A DNA stretch of 64,000 bases from Ruminococcus sp. (GCA_017411385.1 JAFQQF010000009.1:1-64000), one strand, 5' to 3'; positions 34,199 to 43,444 are shown, counted from the stretch's first letter. Numbers and translations are program-made. The notes: generated by a model from the letters alone, not told the origin.

Positions 34199-34473
34199 CC
34201 CCCTTGCCTAAAGGGGGATGCACGTAGGGGCGGCGCCTTTGTGGCAGGAGCAAGCATCTGTCTGTAGGGTACGGTGATAGGGACAAAAAGCCCCCCTTGC
34301 CTAAAGGGGGGAAGAATGGCGAAAGCCATTCAGGGGGGATTCAAACCCCAAGGCACCGCGTACCTTACAATCTCACGCACCTTCGATGACAGCCTTTCTG
34401 CGAAAGCGGCAACCCTTTTGTCGGCAAAGCCGACATTTCCCCTAACAGGGGAATTTCCTTTACACAAGGGAGC
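34199..34473. repeat. MITE-like hairpin repeat, partial then full copy
   Basis: A partial copy (CCTTGCCTAAAGGGGG) at 34199, a 45-base flank GGCAGGAGCAAGCATCTG...GGGTACGGTGATAGGGAC at 34247-34284, then a full copy at 34289-34473. The flank recurs in reverse at 47905-47957, so it is part of a longer form of the element. Confidence 0.88.
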
Positions 34474-34574
34474 CTTATAAGCCCTCCTTGTATAAAGGAG
34501 GGTGGGTTTTGCCCACGGCAAAACTCGGGAGGATTGATAAGGGTTCGGCTAAAGCGGACACTTCGGCTGAAATG

Positions 34575-34828
34575 ACAGCATCAAGGTCAATCCCTCAGTC
34601 AGCTTCGCTGACAGCTCCCTCAAAGAGGGAGCCTCTATAAGCCCCCCTTGCCTAAAGGGGGGGAAGAATGGCGAAAGCCATTCAGGGGGGATTCAAACCC
34701 CAAGGCACCGCGTACCTTACAATCCCTCGCCACCTTCGCTGACAGCCTTTCTGCGAAAGCGGCAACCCTTTTGTCGGCAAAGCCGACATTTCCCCTAACA
34801 GGGGAATTTCCTTTACACAAGGGAGCCG
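34575..34828. repeat. MITE-like hairpin repeat, fragment then full copy
   Basis: 34575-34632 is the short form (CCCTCAGTCAGCTTCGCTGACAG...AAAGAGGGAGCC). 34639-34828 is a full copy nearly identical to 34289-34473. Frames across it are not coding; they recur in every copy. Confidence 0.88.
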
Positions 34829-34860
34829 TTATAAATAAGGAGAAGTCTTTTTGAACTACA

Positions 34861-34889
34861 AAAAACCGACTGCAGAAACAGTCGGTTTT
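34861..34889 (-). terminator. intrinsic terminator of metA
   Basis: On the minus strand AAAACCGACTG pairs with CAGTCGGTTTT, followed by a T run, nine bases past the metA stop. Confidence 0.88.
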
Positions 34890-34897
34890 GTGAAGAT

Positions 34898-35815
34898 TTA
34901 TTTGATTTCTGTAATGTCGTAGGGTGTGGTCTGATACACAAAGTAGTTGAGCCAGTTGGAGTAAAGGAGATTCGCGTGGCTTCTCCAGGACACAACGGGA
35001 GCCTTTGTTTCATCGTCATTGGGAAAATAGTTCTTCGGAATTTCGATGGGCTTGCCTGCAGTTTTGTCCCTTACATACTCGTTCTTCAGGGTTTCTGCAT
35101 CGTATTCGGAGTGACCTGTAATGAAAATCTGTCTGCCCAGCTTTGTGCCCACAGCGTAAACGCCTGCCTCCTCGGAGGAAGCTAAAATTCTGAGTTCGGG
35201 TACTGCCTCGATATCCTCACGTCTGACAGTGGTGTGGCGTGAATGAGGCACCATAAACACATCGTCAAAACCGCGGAAGAGTATGGACTGCTTGTAGTCG
35301 GCGGTGTGGGGATATACTCCGAAGAGCTTCTGAGGCAAAGGCTGTTTGTTTATGCCGTAGTGGTAGTAAAGTGCTGCCTGTGCACCCCAGCAGATGTGAA
35401 AGGTGGAGGTTACGTGGGTTTTGCTCCACTCCATAATCTCGCACAGCTCACCCCAGTACTCCACCTCTTCAAAGGGGAGATTTTCCACAGGTGCGCCTGT
35501 GATAATCATTCCGTCAAACTTTCTGTCCTTTATTTCGTCAAAGGTCTTGTAGAACCTAAGCAGATGGTCAGAGGAAACGTTCTTTGACTCGTGGGTTGCT
35601 GTGTGAATAAGCTCAAGCTCTACCTGCAAGGGGGAGTTGCCCAGAAGCCTTACAAGCTGGGTTTCTGTAGCAATCTTTGTGGGCATCAGATTGAGAATTG
35701 CAATCTGCAGAGGACGGATGTCCTGAGTCATAGCTCTGGTTTCTGTAATGACAAAAATGTTTTCGTCGTTCAGAGTCTGGGTTGCAGGAAGCTCATTTGG
35801 AATTTTAATGGGCAT
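34898..35815 (-). CDS. metA: homoserine O-acetyltransferase (MetA type)
   Basis: A 305-residue MetA-family acyltransferase for the first committed step of methionine synthesis. The catalytic Cys is in [16 protein letters not shown], the His in [12 protein letters not shown]. The acyl-CoA specificity position lies in [16 protein letters not shown], where Glu follows PV; published work on Bacillus MetA ties Glu here to acetyl-CoA and Gly to succinyl-CoA, so this enzyme should make O-acetylhomoserine. That product suits the MetY gene upstream on the same strand. AAAGGGA precedes ATG at 35815; a longer frame runs into the repeat and is rejected. Confidence 0.93.
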   Translation of the reverse strand: MPIKIPNELPATQTLNDENIFVITETRAMTQDIRPLQIAILNLMPTKIATETQLVRLLGNSPLQVELELIHTATHESKNVSSDHLLRFYKTFDEIKDRKFDGMIITGAPVENLPFEEVEYWGELCEIMEWSKTHVTSTFHICWGAQAALYYHYGINKQPLPQKLFGVYPHTADYKQSILFRGFDDVFMVPHSRHTTVRREDIEAVPELRILASSEEAGVYAVGTKLGRQIFITGHSEYDAETLKNEYVRDKTAGKPIEIPKNYFPNDDETKAPVVSWRSHANLLYSNWLNYFVYQTTPYDITEIK

Positions 35816-35838
35816 ATAATCGTCCCTTTCGTGAATAA

Positions 35839-35970
35839 TAAGCCCCCCTTGCCTAAAGGGGGGAAGAATGGCGAAAGCCATTCAGGGGGGATTTATACGT
35901 TAAGGCTCTGTTCACCTTACAATCCCTCACCGCCTTTGGCGGAGCTCCCTTTACACAAGGGAGCCTTTTT
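35839..35970. repeat. MITE-like hairpin repeat, short form between metY and metA
   Basis: It has the same left end as the full copies (CCCCCCTTGCCTAAAGGGGG, then the GAATGGC hairpin) but a shorter right part ending CTCCCTTTACACAAGGGAGCC. It lies between the two methionine genes and could affect the transcript that joins them. Confidence 0.85.
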
Positions 35971-35983
35971 TGTGGTTCGGAAT

Positions 35984-37267
35984 TTATACTGCCTCTAAAG
36001 CGTTGTCAATATCAGCAATCAAATCCTCGGCAGCTTCAATACCGCAGGAGAAGCGAACAAGGTCAGGAGAAATTCCTGCTGCCTCAAGCTCTGTGTCGTT
36101 CATCTGGCGGTGTGTTGCGTTTGCGGGATGCAGACAGCAGGTGCGTGCATCTGCAACGTGGGTTTCGATAGCGGCAATTTTCAGGTTTTTCATAAAGGTT
36201 TCTGCTGCAGCTCTGCCGCCCTTTACGCCGAAGGATACAACACCGCATCCGCCGTATTTGAGGTACTTTTTGCCAAGCTCGTAGCACTCGTCACCCTCAA
36301 GTCCGGAGTATCGAACCCAAGCAACCTTGGGGTGGTTCTGCAGATGCTTTGCTACTGCAAGACCGTTTTCGCAGTGGCGCTGCATTCTCAGGTGCAGGCT
36401 TTCAAGACCGAGGTTCAGGTAGAAAGCGTGCTGAGGTGACTGGATGCATCCGAAGTCACGCATAAGCTGAGCGGTAGCCTTTGTGATGTATGCTCCTGCA
36501 AGACCGAAACGCTCGGTGTAGGTAACGCCGTGGTAGCTTTCGTCGGGAGTGCACAGTCCGGGGAATTTGTCGGGGTACTTTGTCCAGTCGAACTTGCCTG
36601 AGTCAACAATGCAACCGCCAACGGATGCACCGTGGCCGTCGATGTACTTTGTGGTAGAGTGGATTACAATGTCAGCACCCCACTCAAAGGGACGGCAGGT
36701 AACGGGAGTTGCAAAGGTGTTGTCAATGATAAGGGGCACACCGTTTTTGTGTGCAATATTTGCAAAGCGTTCAATGTCCAGCACTACTAAAGCAGGGTTT
36801 GCGATGGTTTCGCCGAAAAGTGCCTTTGTGTTGGGCTTGAATGCTGCCTGTATTTCTTCGTCGGAAGCTGTGGGGGAAACGAAGGTGAAGTCAATGCCCA
36901 TACGCTTCATTGTAACCGCAAAGAGGTTGTAGGTGCCGCCGTAGATGGCACTTGAAGCAACAATGTGGTCCCCTGCGCCTGCAATGTTGAAAATGCTGAA
37001 AAAGCTTGCTGCCTGACCTGAGGAGGTGAGCATTGCAGCAGTACCGCCCTCAAGCTCGCAGATTTTCTTGGCAACGTAGTCGTTGGTGGGGTTCTGGAGT
37101 CTTGTGTAGAAGTAACCCTCTGCTTCAAGGTCAAAAAGCTTGCCCATATCCTCGCTTGTGGCATATTTGAAGGTTGTGCTCTGCACAATGGGAATCTGTC
37201 TGGGCTCGCCGTTTGCAGGGGTGTAACCCCCCTGAACGCAGGTTGTGTCTAAATTTTTGTAGTTCAT
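35984..37267 (-). CDS. metY: O-acetylhomoserine sulfhydrylase (MetY-type PLP enzyme)
   Basis: A 427-residue Cys/Met-metabolism PLP enzyme. The PLP lysine is in VIHSTTKYIDGHGASVGG, with the ring-contact region LTSSGQAASFFSIFN and YTRLQNPTNDYVAKKI (in part). The length and the LAGAYITKATAQLMRDFG stretch fit O-acetylhomoserine aminocarboxypropyltransferase rather than the shorter gamma-synthases. It turns O-acetylhomoserine plus sulfide into homocysteine. GGGAGG precedes ATG. Upstream is a leader peptide with consecutive Met codons and a terminator. Confidence 0.93.
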   Translation of the reverse strand: MNYKNLDTTCVQGGYTPANGEPRQIPIVQSTTFKYATSEDMGKLFDLEAEGYFYTRLQNPTNDYVAKKICELEGGTAAMLTSSGQAASFFSIFNIAGAGDHIVASSAIYGGTYNLFAVTMKRMGIDFTFVSPTASDEEIQAAFKPNTKALFGETIANPALVVLDIERFANIAHKNGVPLIIDNTFATPVTCRPFEWGADIVIHSTTKYIDGHGASVGGCIVDSGKFDWTKYPDKFPGLCTPDESYHGVTYTERFGLAGAYITKATAQLMRDFGCIQSPQHAFYLNLGLESLHLRMQRHCENGLAVAKHLQNHPKVAWVRYSGLEGDECYELGKKYLKYGGCGVVSFGVKGGRAAAETFMKNLKIAAIETHVADARTCCLHPANATHRQMNDTELEAAGISPDLVRFSCGIEAAEDLIADIDNALEAV

Positions 37268-37291
37268 AATATTACCTCCCTAAGGAATTGT

Positions 37292-37324
37292 AAAAGGGCA
37301 GTTACCCCATAGGGTATCTGCCCT
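37292..37324 (-). terminator. attenuator hairpin before metY
   Basis: On the minus strand GGGCAG-A-TACCC, loop TATG, GGGTA-A-CTGCCC, then TTTT, lying between the leader peptide and metY. The 5' arm overlaps TTTTTGAGGGC, which can instead pair with GCCTTCAGAAA in the leader coding sequence (11 base pairs counting two G-U), giving an antiterminator. Confidence 0.78.
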
Positions 37325-37355
37325 CAAAAATTCATCTTTGCCGAATGATCGGTGT

Positions 37356-37418
37356 TCAATGATTTCTGAAGGCGGAGTTGCACATCATCATATGAGTTTT
37401 TTCGTAATTGATATACAT
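37356..37418 (-). CDS. Met-rich leader peptide of the metY attenuator
   Basis: A 20-codon frame with AGGAG eight bases before ATG. It reads MYINYEKTH, then three consecutive Met codons and a Cys, then NSAFRNH and stop. It starts 33 bases after the -10 element of a good promoter and lies ahead of an intrinsic terminator and metY. The order promoter, short frame with regulatory codons, terminator, biosynthetic gene is the classical plan of ribosome-mediated attenuation. Shortage of charged tRNA-Met (or Cys) would stall the ribosome and favour the antiterminator. Confidence 0.75.
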   Translation of the reverse strand: MYINYEKTHMMMCNSAFRNH

Positions 37419-37450
37419 TGCAAAGCTCCTGTGTTTCAAAATTTAAGTCA

Positions 37451-37480
37451 ATTATACAGTACAGCTTGTGAGCTTGTCAA
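37451..37480 (-). promoter_or_regulatory. promoter of the metY leader
   Basis: Perfect boxes on the minus strand: TTGACA (37480-37475), 18-base spacer, TATAAT (37456-37451). Confidence 0.85.
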
Positions 37481-37665
37481 CAGTTTTGATTGAATTAACA
37501 GGGGGGACTTGCTTCCAATAATATAAATATCCTTACTTTTTACATATATATGCAAAAAAATCTTGTATTATGCAGTCGTATTTGATATAATAATCGAATA
37601 AACTTTGAAAAGGAGGGTTGCTCCGTTTTTTGGCAACGGTTTGTCAAAAAACAAGAGTATAGACG

Positions 37666-39198
37666 ATGTTTATTAAAATACTTTTTATTGTTCTGTTTCT
37701 GGTTATTACCATCGGGGTAGGCGTGTATTGCCGAAAAAAGGCAACCGACGTTAACGGCTTTGTGCTGGGCGGAAGAGCAGTAGGCCCTTGGCTGACTGCG
37801 TTTTCTTTCGGTACATCCTATTTTTCTGCTGTTATCTTTGTAGGCTATGCAGGACAGTTCGGTTGGAACTTCGGTCTTGCCTCCACCTGGATAGGACTTG
37901 GAAACGCACTCATCGGTTCCTACCTTGCGTGGAAGGTGCTCGGCAGAAGAACCCGTGTTATGACTCAGCATTTAGGCAGTGCTACAATGCCGGATTTCTT
38001 TGAGAAAAGATATGAGTCAAAGGCACTGAAGCTTGCGGCGGCGGCAATCGTTTTCATCTTTATGATTCCTTATACCGCCTCTCTTTACAATGGTCTTTCC
38101 CGTCTTTTTGAGATGGCTTTCCACATCGACTACTGGGTTTGTGTTGTTGTAATGGCGCTGGTCACAGCCCTGTACGTGGTGCTCTCCGGCTATGTAGGCA
38201 CAGCACTTAACAGCCTTATTCAGGGCATTATAATGCTTATCGGTATTGTTGTTGTAGTTGTTGCCGCTCTCAATGTAAACGGAGGTCTTTCGGCTTCTGT
38301 GGAGCTTCTTTCTCAGGTGGAGCCTGTGGGGGATTACACTTCAATCTTCGGCCCTGACCCTGTGGCACTTCTGGGCGTTGTGCTTCTGACCTCTCTGGGT
38401 ACTTGGGGACTTCCTCAGATGATTGGCAAGTTCTATGCTATTAAGAGCGAAAAGTCCATCAAGACAGGCACCGTGGTTTCCACAGTTTTTGCAGTTGTGG
38501 TTGCAGGCGGTTGCTACTTCCTCGGCGGCTTCGGACGCATATTTATGACAGCAGATGAGGTAAACGGTCAGTTTGACTCCATTATTCCCTCAATGCTTTC
38601 AAAGATTGACTCCGATGTTGTAATTGCACTTGTTATTATGCTGGTGCTTGCGGCTTCAATGTCCACACTTTCGTCTTTGGTGCTCACATCAAGCTCTACT
38701 CTGACGCTTGACTTTATTGCTCCTATGAAAAAGACAAAAATGTCTGAAAAGAGCAAGATGTCAGCTATGAGAATTTTCCTTGTGTTCTTCATTGTTGTGT
38801 CTGCACTTATCGCCATTGTTCAGGCAAGAACAAAGATTGCCTTCATCACAGACCTTATGGGTATCTCTTGGGGCACAATGAGCGGTGCTTTCCTCGGTCC
38901 CTTTATGCTGGGACTTTACTGGAAGCGTGCCACAAAGCCTGCGGTATGGGCAAGCTTTATTTTCAGCGTCAGCATCAATGTTACCTTTATGATATTTAAG
39001 CTCAGCGGAAACATTTCACTTCTTCCCAAGCTTTTGCAGGCATCCTCAAACGTAGGTGTTATTGCAATGCTTGCGGGTATTCTTCTTGTAGTGGTTGTAA
39101 GCCTTCTCACAAAGAAGCCTGATGAAAAGAAGGTTGATGAAATGTTTGAGTGCTACGAAAAGAAGGTTACGGTTTCCCAAAGGGAAGCTTTGGAATAA
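37666..39198 (+). CDS. sodium:solute symporter (SSS family)
   Basis: A 510-residue membrane protein with about 13 hydrophobic helices and the SSS signature GWNFGLASTWIGLGNALIGS plus GTWGLPQMIGKFYAIKSEKS. It would use a sodium gradient to import a solute; the downstream genes suggest an aromatic amino or keto acid, but that is inference. The ribosome site at this ATG is weak. An AGGAGGG lies 50 bases upstream before a hairpin-forming GTTTTTTG...CAAAAAAC segment, so the leader may control translation or the true start may differ. Confidence 0.88.
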   Translation: MFIKILFIVLFLVITIGVGVYCRKKATDVNGFVLGGRAVGPWLTAFSFGTSYFSAVIFVGYAGQFGWNFGLASTWIGLGNALIGSYLAWKVLGRRTRVMTQHLGSATMPDFFEKRYESKALKLAAAAIVFIFMIPYTASLYNGLSRLFEMAFHIDYWVCVVVMALVTALYVVLSGYVGTALNSLIQGIIMLIGIVVVVVAALNVNGGLSASVELLSQVEPVGDYTSIFGPDPVALLGVVLLTSLGTWGLPQMIGKFYAIKSEKSIKTGTVVSTVFAVVVAGGCYFLGGFGRIFMTADEVNGQFDSIIPSMLSKIDSDVVIALVIMLVLAASMSTLSSLVLTSSSTLTLDFIAPMKKTKMSEKSKMSAMRIFLVFFIVVSALIAIVQARTKIAFITDLMGISWGTMSGAFLGPFMLGLYWKRATKPAVWASFIFSVSINVTFMIFKLSGNISLLPKLLQASSNVGVIAMLAGILLVVVVSLLTKKPDEKKVDEMFECYEKKVTVSQREALE

Positions 39199-39236
39199 AT
39201 AATCAAAAATCTATTTCCGTCAGGAGAGTTGAAATT

Positions 39237-40961
39237 ATGAAAGAGTTACTTATCGGCAACGCGGCTGTTGCCAGAGGTCTGTATGAAGCAGGCTGTTCTA
39301 TAGTTTCCAGTTATCCCGGTACACCCAGTACAGAGATTACTGAATTTGCCGCAAAGTATGATGAAATTTACTGCGAGTGGGCACCCAACGAGAAGGTAGC
39401 AATGGAGGTTGCCTTCGGTGCATCTGTCAGAGGCAAGCGTACCTGCTGCTGTATGAAGCACGTAGGACTTAACGTTGCTGCTGACCCTTTGTTTACTCTG
39501 TCCTATACAGGTGTTAACGGCGGTCTTGTTATCTGCGTTGCAGACGACCCCGGTATGCATTCCTCTCAGAACGAGCAGGACTCACGCCACTATGCAAAGG
39601 CTTCCAAGGTGCCTATGCTTGAGCCCTCCGACTCCAAGGAAGCTTTGGAGTTTACAAAGCTTGCTTTTGAGCTTTCCGAGGAGTTTGACACTCCCGTGTT
39701 CATCAAGATGTGCACCCGTGTTGCTCACTCCCAGAGTATTGTTGAAACCTCAGAGCGAGTTCTTCCCGAGGATAAGCCCTACGAGAAGAACCCTCAGAAA
39801 TACATAATGGTGCCTGCAAACGCAAAGCTCAGACACCCCATTGTTGAGGAGAGAACAAGAAAGCTTACTTCTTATGCTGAAACTGCTGATATCAACCGCG
39901 AGGAGTATGCAGACAGTGAGTTCGGTATCATCACAACAGGTACCTGCTATCAGTACGTTAAGGAAGTATTCGCAGACTCTGTAAGTGTTCTCAAGCTCGG
40001 TATGATTAACCCTATGCCTGTTGAGCGTATTAAGAGTTTTGCACAAAAGGTTCAGAAGGTGTATATCGTTGAGGAGCTTGACGGCATTATTGAAACTCAC
40101 GTGAAGTCCCTCGGCATTGACTGCGTAGGCAAGGAGCTTTTCTCAGAGATAGGCGAGCTTTCTCAGCTTGCAGTCGCTACTGCCTTCGGACTTGATATGC
40201 CCCGGTTTGCATCCGTTGACACCAACGTTCCCGCAAGACCTCCCGTAATGTGCGCAGGCTGTCCTCACAGAGGTATGTACTACACACTTGCAAAGAATAA
40301 GATTACAGTGCTCGGCGACATCGGTTGCTACACTCTGGGTGCAATGCCTCCTCTGAATGCTCTTGATACAACACTCTGTATGGGTGCTTCCGTGTCAGGA
40401 CTTCACGGCTACAACAAGGCAGGCGGTAAAGAAACAGAGGGCAAGACCGTTTGCGTAATCGGTGACTCCACCTTTATGCACTCAGGTATCACAGGTCTTG
40501 TGAATATCGCCTACAATGCAACAAACTCCACAGTTATCATTCTTGATAACTCTATCACAGGTATGACAGGCCACCAGCAGAACCCCACCACAGGCTACAA
40601 CATCAAGGGTGACCCTGCTGCAAAGGTTGACCTTGAAACTCTCTGCAGGGCAGTAGGTATCCAAAGCGTTCGCGTTGTAGACCCCTACAACCTTTCCGAG
40701 TGCGATACAGTTCTCAAAGAGGAGCTTGCAAAAGAAGAGCCCTCAGTTATCATCTCACGCAGACCCTGTGTACTCCTCAAGAGTGTTAAGGCAAAGCCTG
40801 CACTTGTAGTTTCCAAGGACGACTGCAAGAGCTGTAAGATGTGTATGAAGCTTGGTTGCCCTGCAATCAGTATGCACAACTCAAAGGCTGATATTGATGC
40901 AACTTTGTGCGTAGGCTGCGCAGTTTGCACACAGATGTGCAAGTTTGATGCTATTAAGTAA
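39237..40961 (+). CDS. iorA: indolepyruvate ferredoxin oxidoreductase, alpha subunit
   Basis: A 574-residue subunit of the oxygen-sensitive enzyme that oxidatively decarboxylates aryl pyruvates to aryl-acetyl-CoA with ferredoxin. Pyrimidine domain at the N-terminus (SYPGTPSTEITEF), TPP-binding motif GDIGCYTLGAMPPLNALDTT (in part) and GDSTFMHSGITGLVN, and two 4Fe-4S clusters at the C-terminus (CKSCKMCMKLGCP and CVGCAVCTQMCKF). AGGAGAG precedes ATG at 39237. It is followed by the beta subunit 12 bases later. Confidence 0.95.
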   Translation: MKELLIGNAAVARGLYEAGCSIVSSYPGTPSTEITEFAAKYDEIYCEWAPNEKVAMEVAFGASVRGKRTCCCMKHVGLNVAADPLFTLSYTGVNGGLVICVADDPGMHSSQNEQDSRHYAKASKVPMLEPSDSKEALEFTKLAFELSEEFDTPVFIKMCTRVAHSQSIVETSERVLPEDKPYEKNPQKYIMVPANAKLRHPIVEERTRKLTSYAETADINREEYADSEFGIITTGTCYQYVKEVFADSVSVLKLGMINPMPVERIKSFAQKVQKVYIVEELDGIIETHVKSLGIDCVGKELFSEIGELSQLAVATAFGLDMPRFASVDTNVPARPPVMCAGCPHRGMYYTLAKNKITVLGDIGCYTLGAMPPLNALDTTLCMGASVSGLHGYNKAGGKETEGKTVCVIGDSTFMHSGITGLVNIAYNATNSTVIILDNSITGMTGHQQNPTTGYNIKGDPAAKVDLETLCRAVGIQSVRVVDPYNLSECDTVLKEELAKEEPSVIISRRPCVLLKSVKAKPALVVSKDDCKSCKMCMKLGCPAISMHNSKADIDATLCVGCAVCTQMCKFDAIK

Positions 40962-40973
40962 GGAGGATAAGCT

Positions 40974-41546
40974 ATGACAAAGAGTATTATGATAGTCGGT
41001 GTAGGCGGACAGGGCTCCCTTCTGGCTTCTACACTTTTGGGTAAGCTTCTGGTGACAGAGGGCTACGACGTTAAGGTTTCTGAGGTTCACGGTATGAGCC
41101 AGCGCGGCGGCTCTGTTGTAACCTATGTAAAATACGGCGAGAAGGTTTATTCTCCCATTATTGAAAAGGGCGAGGCAGACTGCATCATTTCCTTCGAAAA
41201 ATTAGAGGCGGCAAGATGGGTGCAGTACCTTAAAAAAGACGGTGTTATCATCACAAACACTCAGCAGATTGACCCTATGCCCGTTGTTATCGGTGCTTTG
41301 GAGTATCCCACAGAAATCCTCACCGAGCTTTCAGAGAAGGTTAAGGTTGACGCTCTGGACGCACTCTCTCTTGCAGAGGAAGCAGGCTCCTCAAGAGCGG
41401 TTAACATCGTTCTTATGGGCAGACTTGCACGTCAGCTTGACATCCCCACAGATAAATGGGAGGATGCGTTGCGTAATGTTGTAAAGCCTCAGTTCATAGA
41501 TATTAACCTGAAGGCTTTCTCCCTTGGCTACAATTACGGCGAATAA
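40974..41546 (+). CDS. iorB: indolepyruvate ferredoxin oxidoreductase, beta subunit
   Basis: A 190-residue gamma/beta-type subunit: IMIVGVGGQGSLLASTLLGK at the start and VHGMSQRGGSVVTYVKYG, the family signatures. It completes the IorAB enzyme and is coupled to iorA (AAGGAGG before ATG). Confidence 0.95.
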   Translation: MTKSIMIVGVGGQGSLLASTLLGKLLVTEGYDVKVSEVHGMSQRGGSVVTYVKYGEKVYSPIIEKGEADCIISFEKLEAARWVQYLKKDGVIITNTQQIDPMPVVIGALEYPTEILTELSEKVKVDALDALSLAEEAGSSRAVNIVLMGRLARQLDIPTDKWEDALRNVVKPQFIDINLKAFSLGYNYGE

Positions 41547-41593
41547 TTAATAAACTTTATTAAATATTTTTTCAAAAACAGGAGGCGATTGCC

Positions 41594-42907
41594 ATGGCAG
41601 AGCGCTATTGGCAAAAAGAAATCGAGACCGCATCCAGAGAAGAAATAAGAGCTATTCAGGATGAGCGTCTTGTAAAAACAGTAAAACACGTTTACCAAAA
41701 TGTGGAAATGTACCGCAAGAGAATGGATGAAGCAGGCATAAAACCTGAGGACATCAAGAGCATTGATGACCTTAAAAAGCTTCCCTTCACCACAAAGCAG
41801 GATTTGCGAGATAACTACCCCTACGGACTCTTTGCAGTACCCACAAAAGATGTAGTAAGACTCCACGCATCCTCAGGCACTACAGGCAAGCAGATTGTAG
41901 TAGGCTACACTAAGCACGACCTTGAGGTGTGGGATGACATTGCCGCACGTCAGCTTTATGCAGTCGGTGCAGACGAAAACGACTTTGTTCACGTGGCTTA
42001 CGGCTACGGCCTTTTTACAGGCGGCTTCGGTCTTCACGGCGGTGCAGGCAGAATAGGTGCCACAGCAATTCCCGTGTCCTCAGGCAATACCGACAGGCAG
42101 ATTACAATTCTGCAGGACTTTGGCTCAACGGTTCTTTGCTGTACTCCCTCCTATGCAATGTATATTGCCGAGCAGATTAAGGCAAAGGGGATTGACCCCA
42201 AGTCACTAAAGCTCAAAGCAGGTATCTTCGGTGCAGAGCCTTGGACTGAGGAAATGCGTCACCAGATTGAAGAAATGCTTGACATCAAGGCTTACGACGT
42301 ATACGGCCTTACAGAGATTATGGGCCCCTGTGTGTCCTATGAGTGCTCCTCTCAGACAGGTATGCACGTAAACGAGGACCACTTCATTGTAGAAGCTATC
42401 GACCCCGACACCGAGGAAGTTCTTCCTTACGGTGTACCCGGTGAGCTTGTGTTCACCTGTATCTCAAAGGAGTGCTGTCCCTTTATCCGTTACCGCACAC
42501 GTGACATCGGCGTGCTCACCGTTGACAAGTGCTCCTGCGGAAGAACCTTTGTGAAGATGACCAAACCTAAGGGCAGAACCGACGATATGCTCATTATCCG
42601 CGGAGTTAACGTGTTCCCCTCACAGATTGAAACAGTTCTTCTCAAGATGGGCTATTCTCCCAACTACAAGATTTATGTTGACCGCGTGAACAACACAGAT
42701 ACACTTCTTATCCACGTTGAAATGAACGAGGATATGTTCTCTGATACAGTTACCAAGGTTAAAGAGAACGAAAAGGCTCTGGAGAGTGAGCTTCGTTCAC
42801 TTCTTGGAATCGGTGCCGACGTAAAGCTTGTTGCTCCCGGCAGCATCGAACGCTCTATGGGTAAAGCCAAGAGAGTTGAAGATAAGAGAAATCTTATAGG
42901 AGGTTAA
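41594..42907 (+). CDS. paaK: phenylacetate-CoA ligase family (PaaK)
   Basis: A 437-residue AMP-forming ligase: ASSGTTGKQIVVGYT is the ATP-binding P loop, YGLTEIMGPCVSYEC the acyl site, YRTRDIGVL and KPKGRTDDMLIIRGVNVFPS the hinge region. With IorAB it can interconvert aryl acetates and their CoA esters; run in reverse it can yield ATP from the CoA ester made by IorAB. AGGAGG precedes ATG. Start is 47 bases after iorB. Confidence 0.93.
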   Translation: MAERYWQKEIETASREEIRAIQDERLVKTVKHVYQNVEMYRKRMDEAGIKPEDIKSIDDLKKLPFTTKQDLRDNYPYGLFAVPTKDVVRLHASSGTTGKQIVVGYTKHDLEVWDDIAARQLYAVGADENDFVHVAYGYGLFTGGFGLHGGAGRIGATAIPVSSGNTDRQITILQDFGSTVLCCTPSYAMYIAEQIKAKGIDPKSLKLKAGIFGAEPWTEEMRHQIEEMLDIKAYDVYGLTEIMGPCVSYECSSQTGMHVNEDHFIVEAIDPDTEEVLPYGVPGELVFTCISKECCPFIRYRTRDIGVLTVDKCSCGRTFVKMTKPKGRTDDMLIIRGVNVFPSQIETVLLKMGYSPNYKIYVDRVNNTDTLLIHVEMNEDMFSDTVTKVKENEKALESELRSLLGIGADVKLVAPGSIERSMGKAKRVEDKRNLIGG

Positions 42908-42911
42908 GGTT

Positions 42912-43343
42912 ATGGCAATTCGTCAGATTTCAGTTTTTGTAGAAAATAAGCAGGGCTCTCTTGTGAAGATTACAGATGTCCTTGCAAAAGAAAACATCGA
43001 CCTGCGTGCAATGAGCATTGCAGATACTCAGGATTTCGGTATTCTCAGACTTATTGTTTCCGACACCGACCGAGCACTTGAAATACTCAGAAAAGAAAAC
43101 TGCATTGCAACAATTACCGAGGTAGTGGGTGCACGTCTTAGAAACGAGCCCGGTGCTTTAGCAACTGTTGTCCGTGTTCTTTCTGAAAACGGCATCAATA
43201 TGGAGTATATGTATGCTTTCAACGGTGCAACACCTCACCACGCTTACGTTGTGCTCAGAGTAGATGACAACGACAGGGTAGAGAAGCTTCTTTTGGAAAA
43301 CGGCATCAAGTCAATCACAGAGGAGCAGGTATCAGAAATCTGA
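42912..43343 (+). CDS. tandem ACT-domain protein
   Basis: A 143-residue protein made of two ACT domains: QISVFVENKQGSLVKITDVL and RLRNEPGALATVVRVLSENG. ACT domains bind amino acids, so it probably senses an aromatic or branched amino acid and regulates the neighbouring ligase or IorAB. It follows the ligase by four bases (AGGAGG inside the preceding stop region). Confidence 0.9.
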   Translation: MAIRQISVFVENKQGSLVKITDVLAKENIDLRAMSIADTQDFGILRLIVSDTDRALEILRKENCIATITEVVGARLRNEPGALATVVRVLSENGINMEYMYAFNGATPHHAYVVLRVDDNDRVEKLLLENGIKSITEEQVSEI

Positions 43344-43375
43344 TTGTTTGAGTGATTTTTTTTCAAGAAAAATCG

Positions 43376-43444
43376 TTGACAATCAGCAATAAATGCAATA
43401 AACTGAGTACAGTATTTTGCACTTTATATTAAATGTATAAAGTG
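43376..43444 (+). promoter_or_regulatory. promoter and dyad upstream of glutamine synthetase
   Basis: TTGACA (43376-43381), 17-base spacer, TAAACT (43399-43404). A perfect dyad CACTTTATA / TATAAAGTG (43420-43428 and 43436-43444) lies between promoter and start and may be an operator. Confidence 0.65.

Noticed and set aside
35816-35881. N-terminal extension of metA
   Set aside because: The added residues are encoded by the repeat element (the same FAILPP peptide appears in front of ldh at 50899), and a ribosome site precedes the inner ATG.
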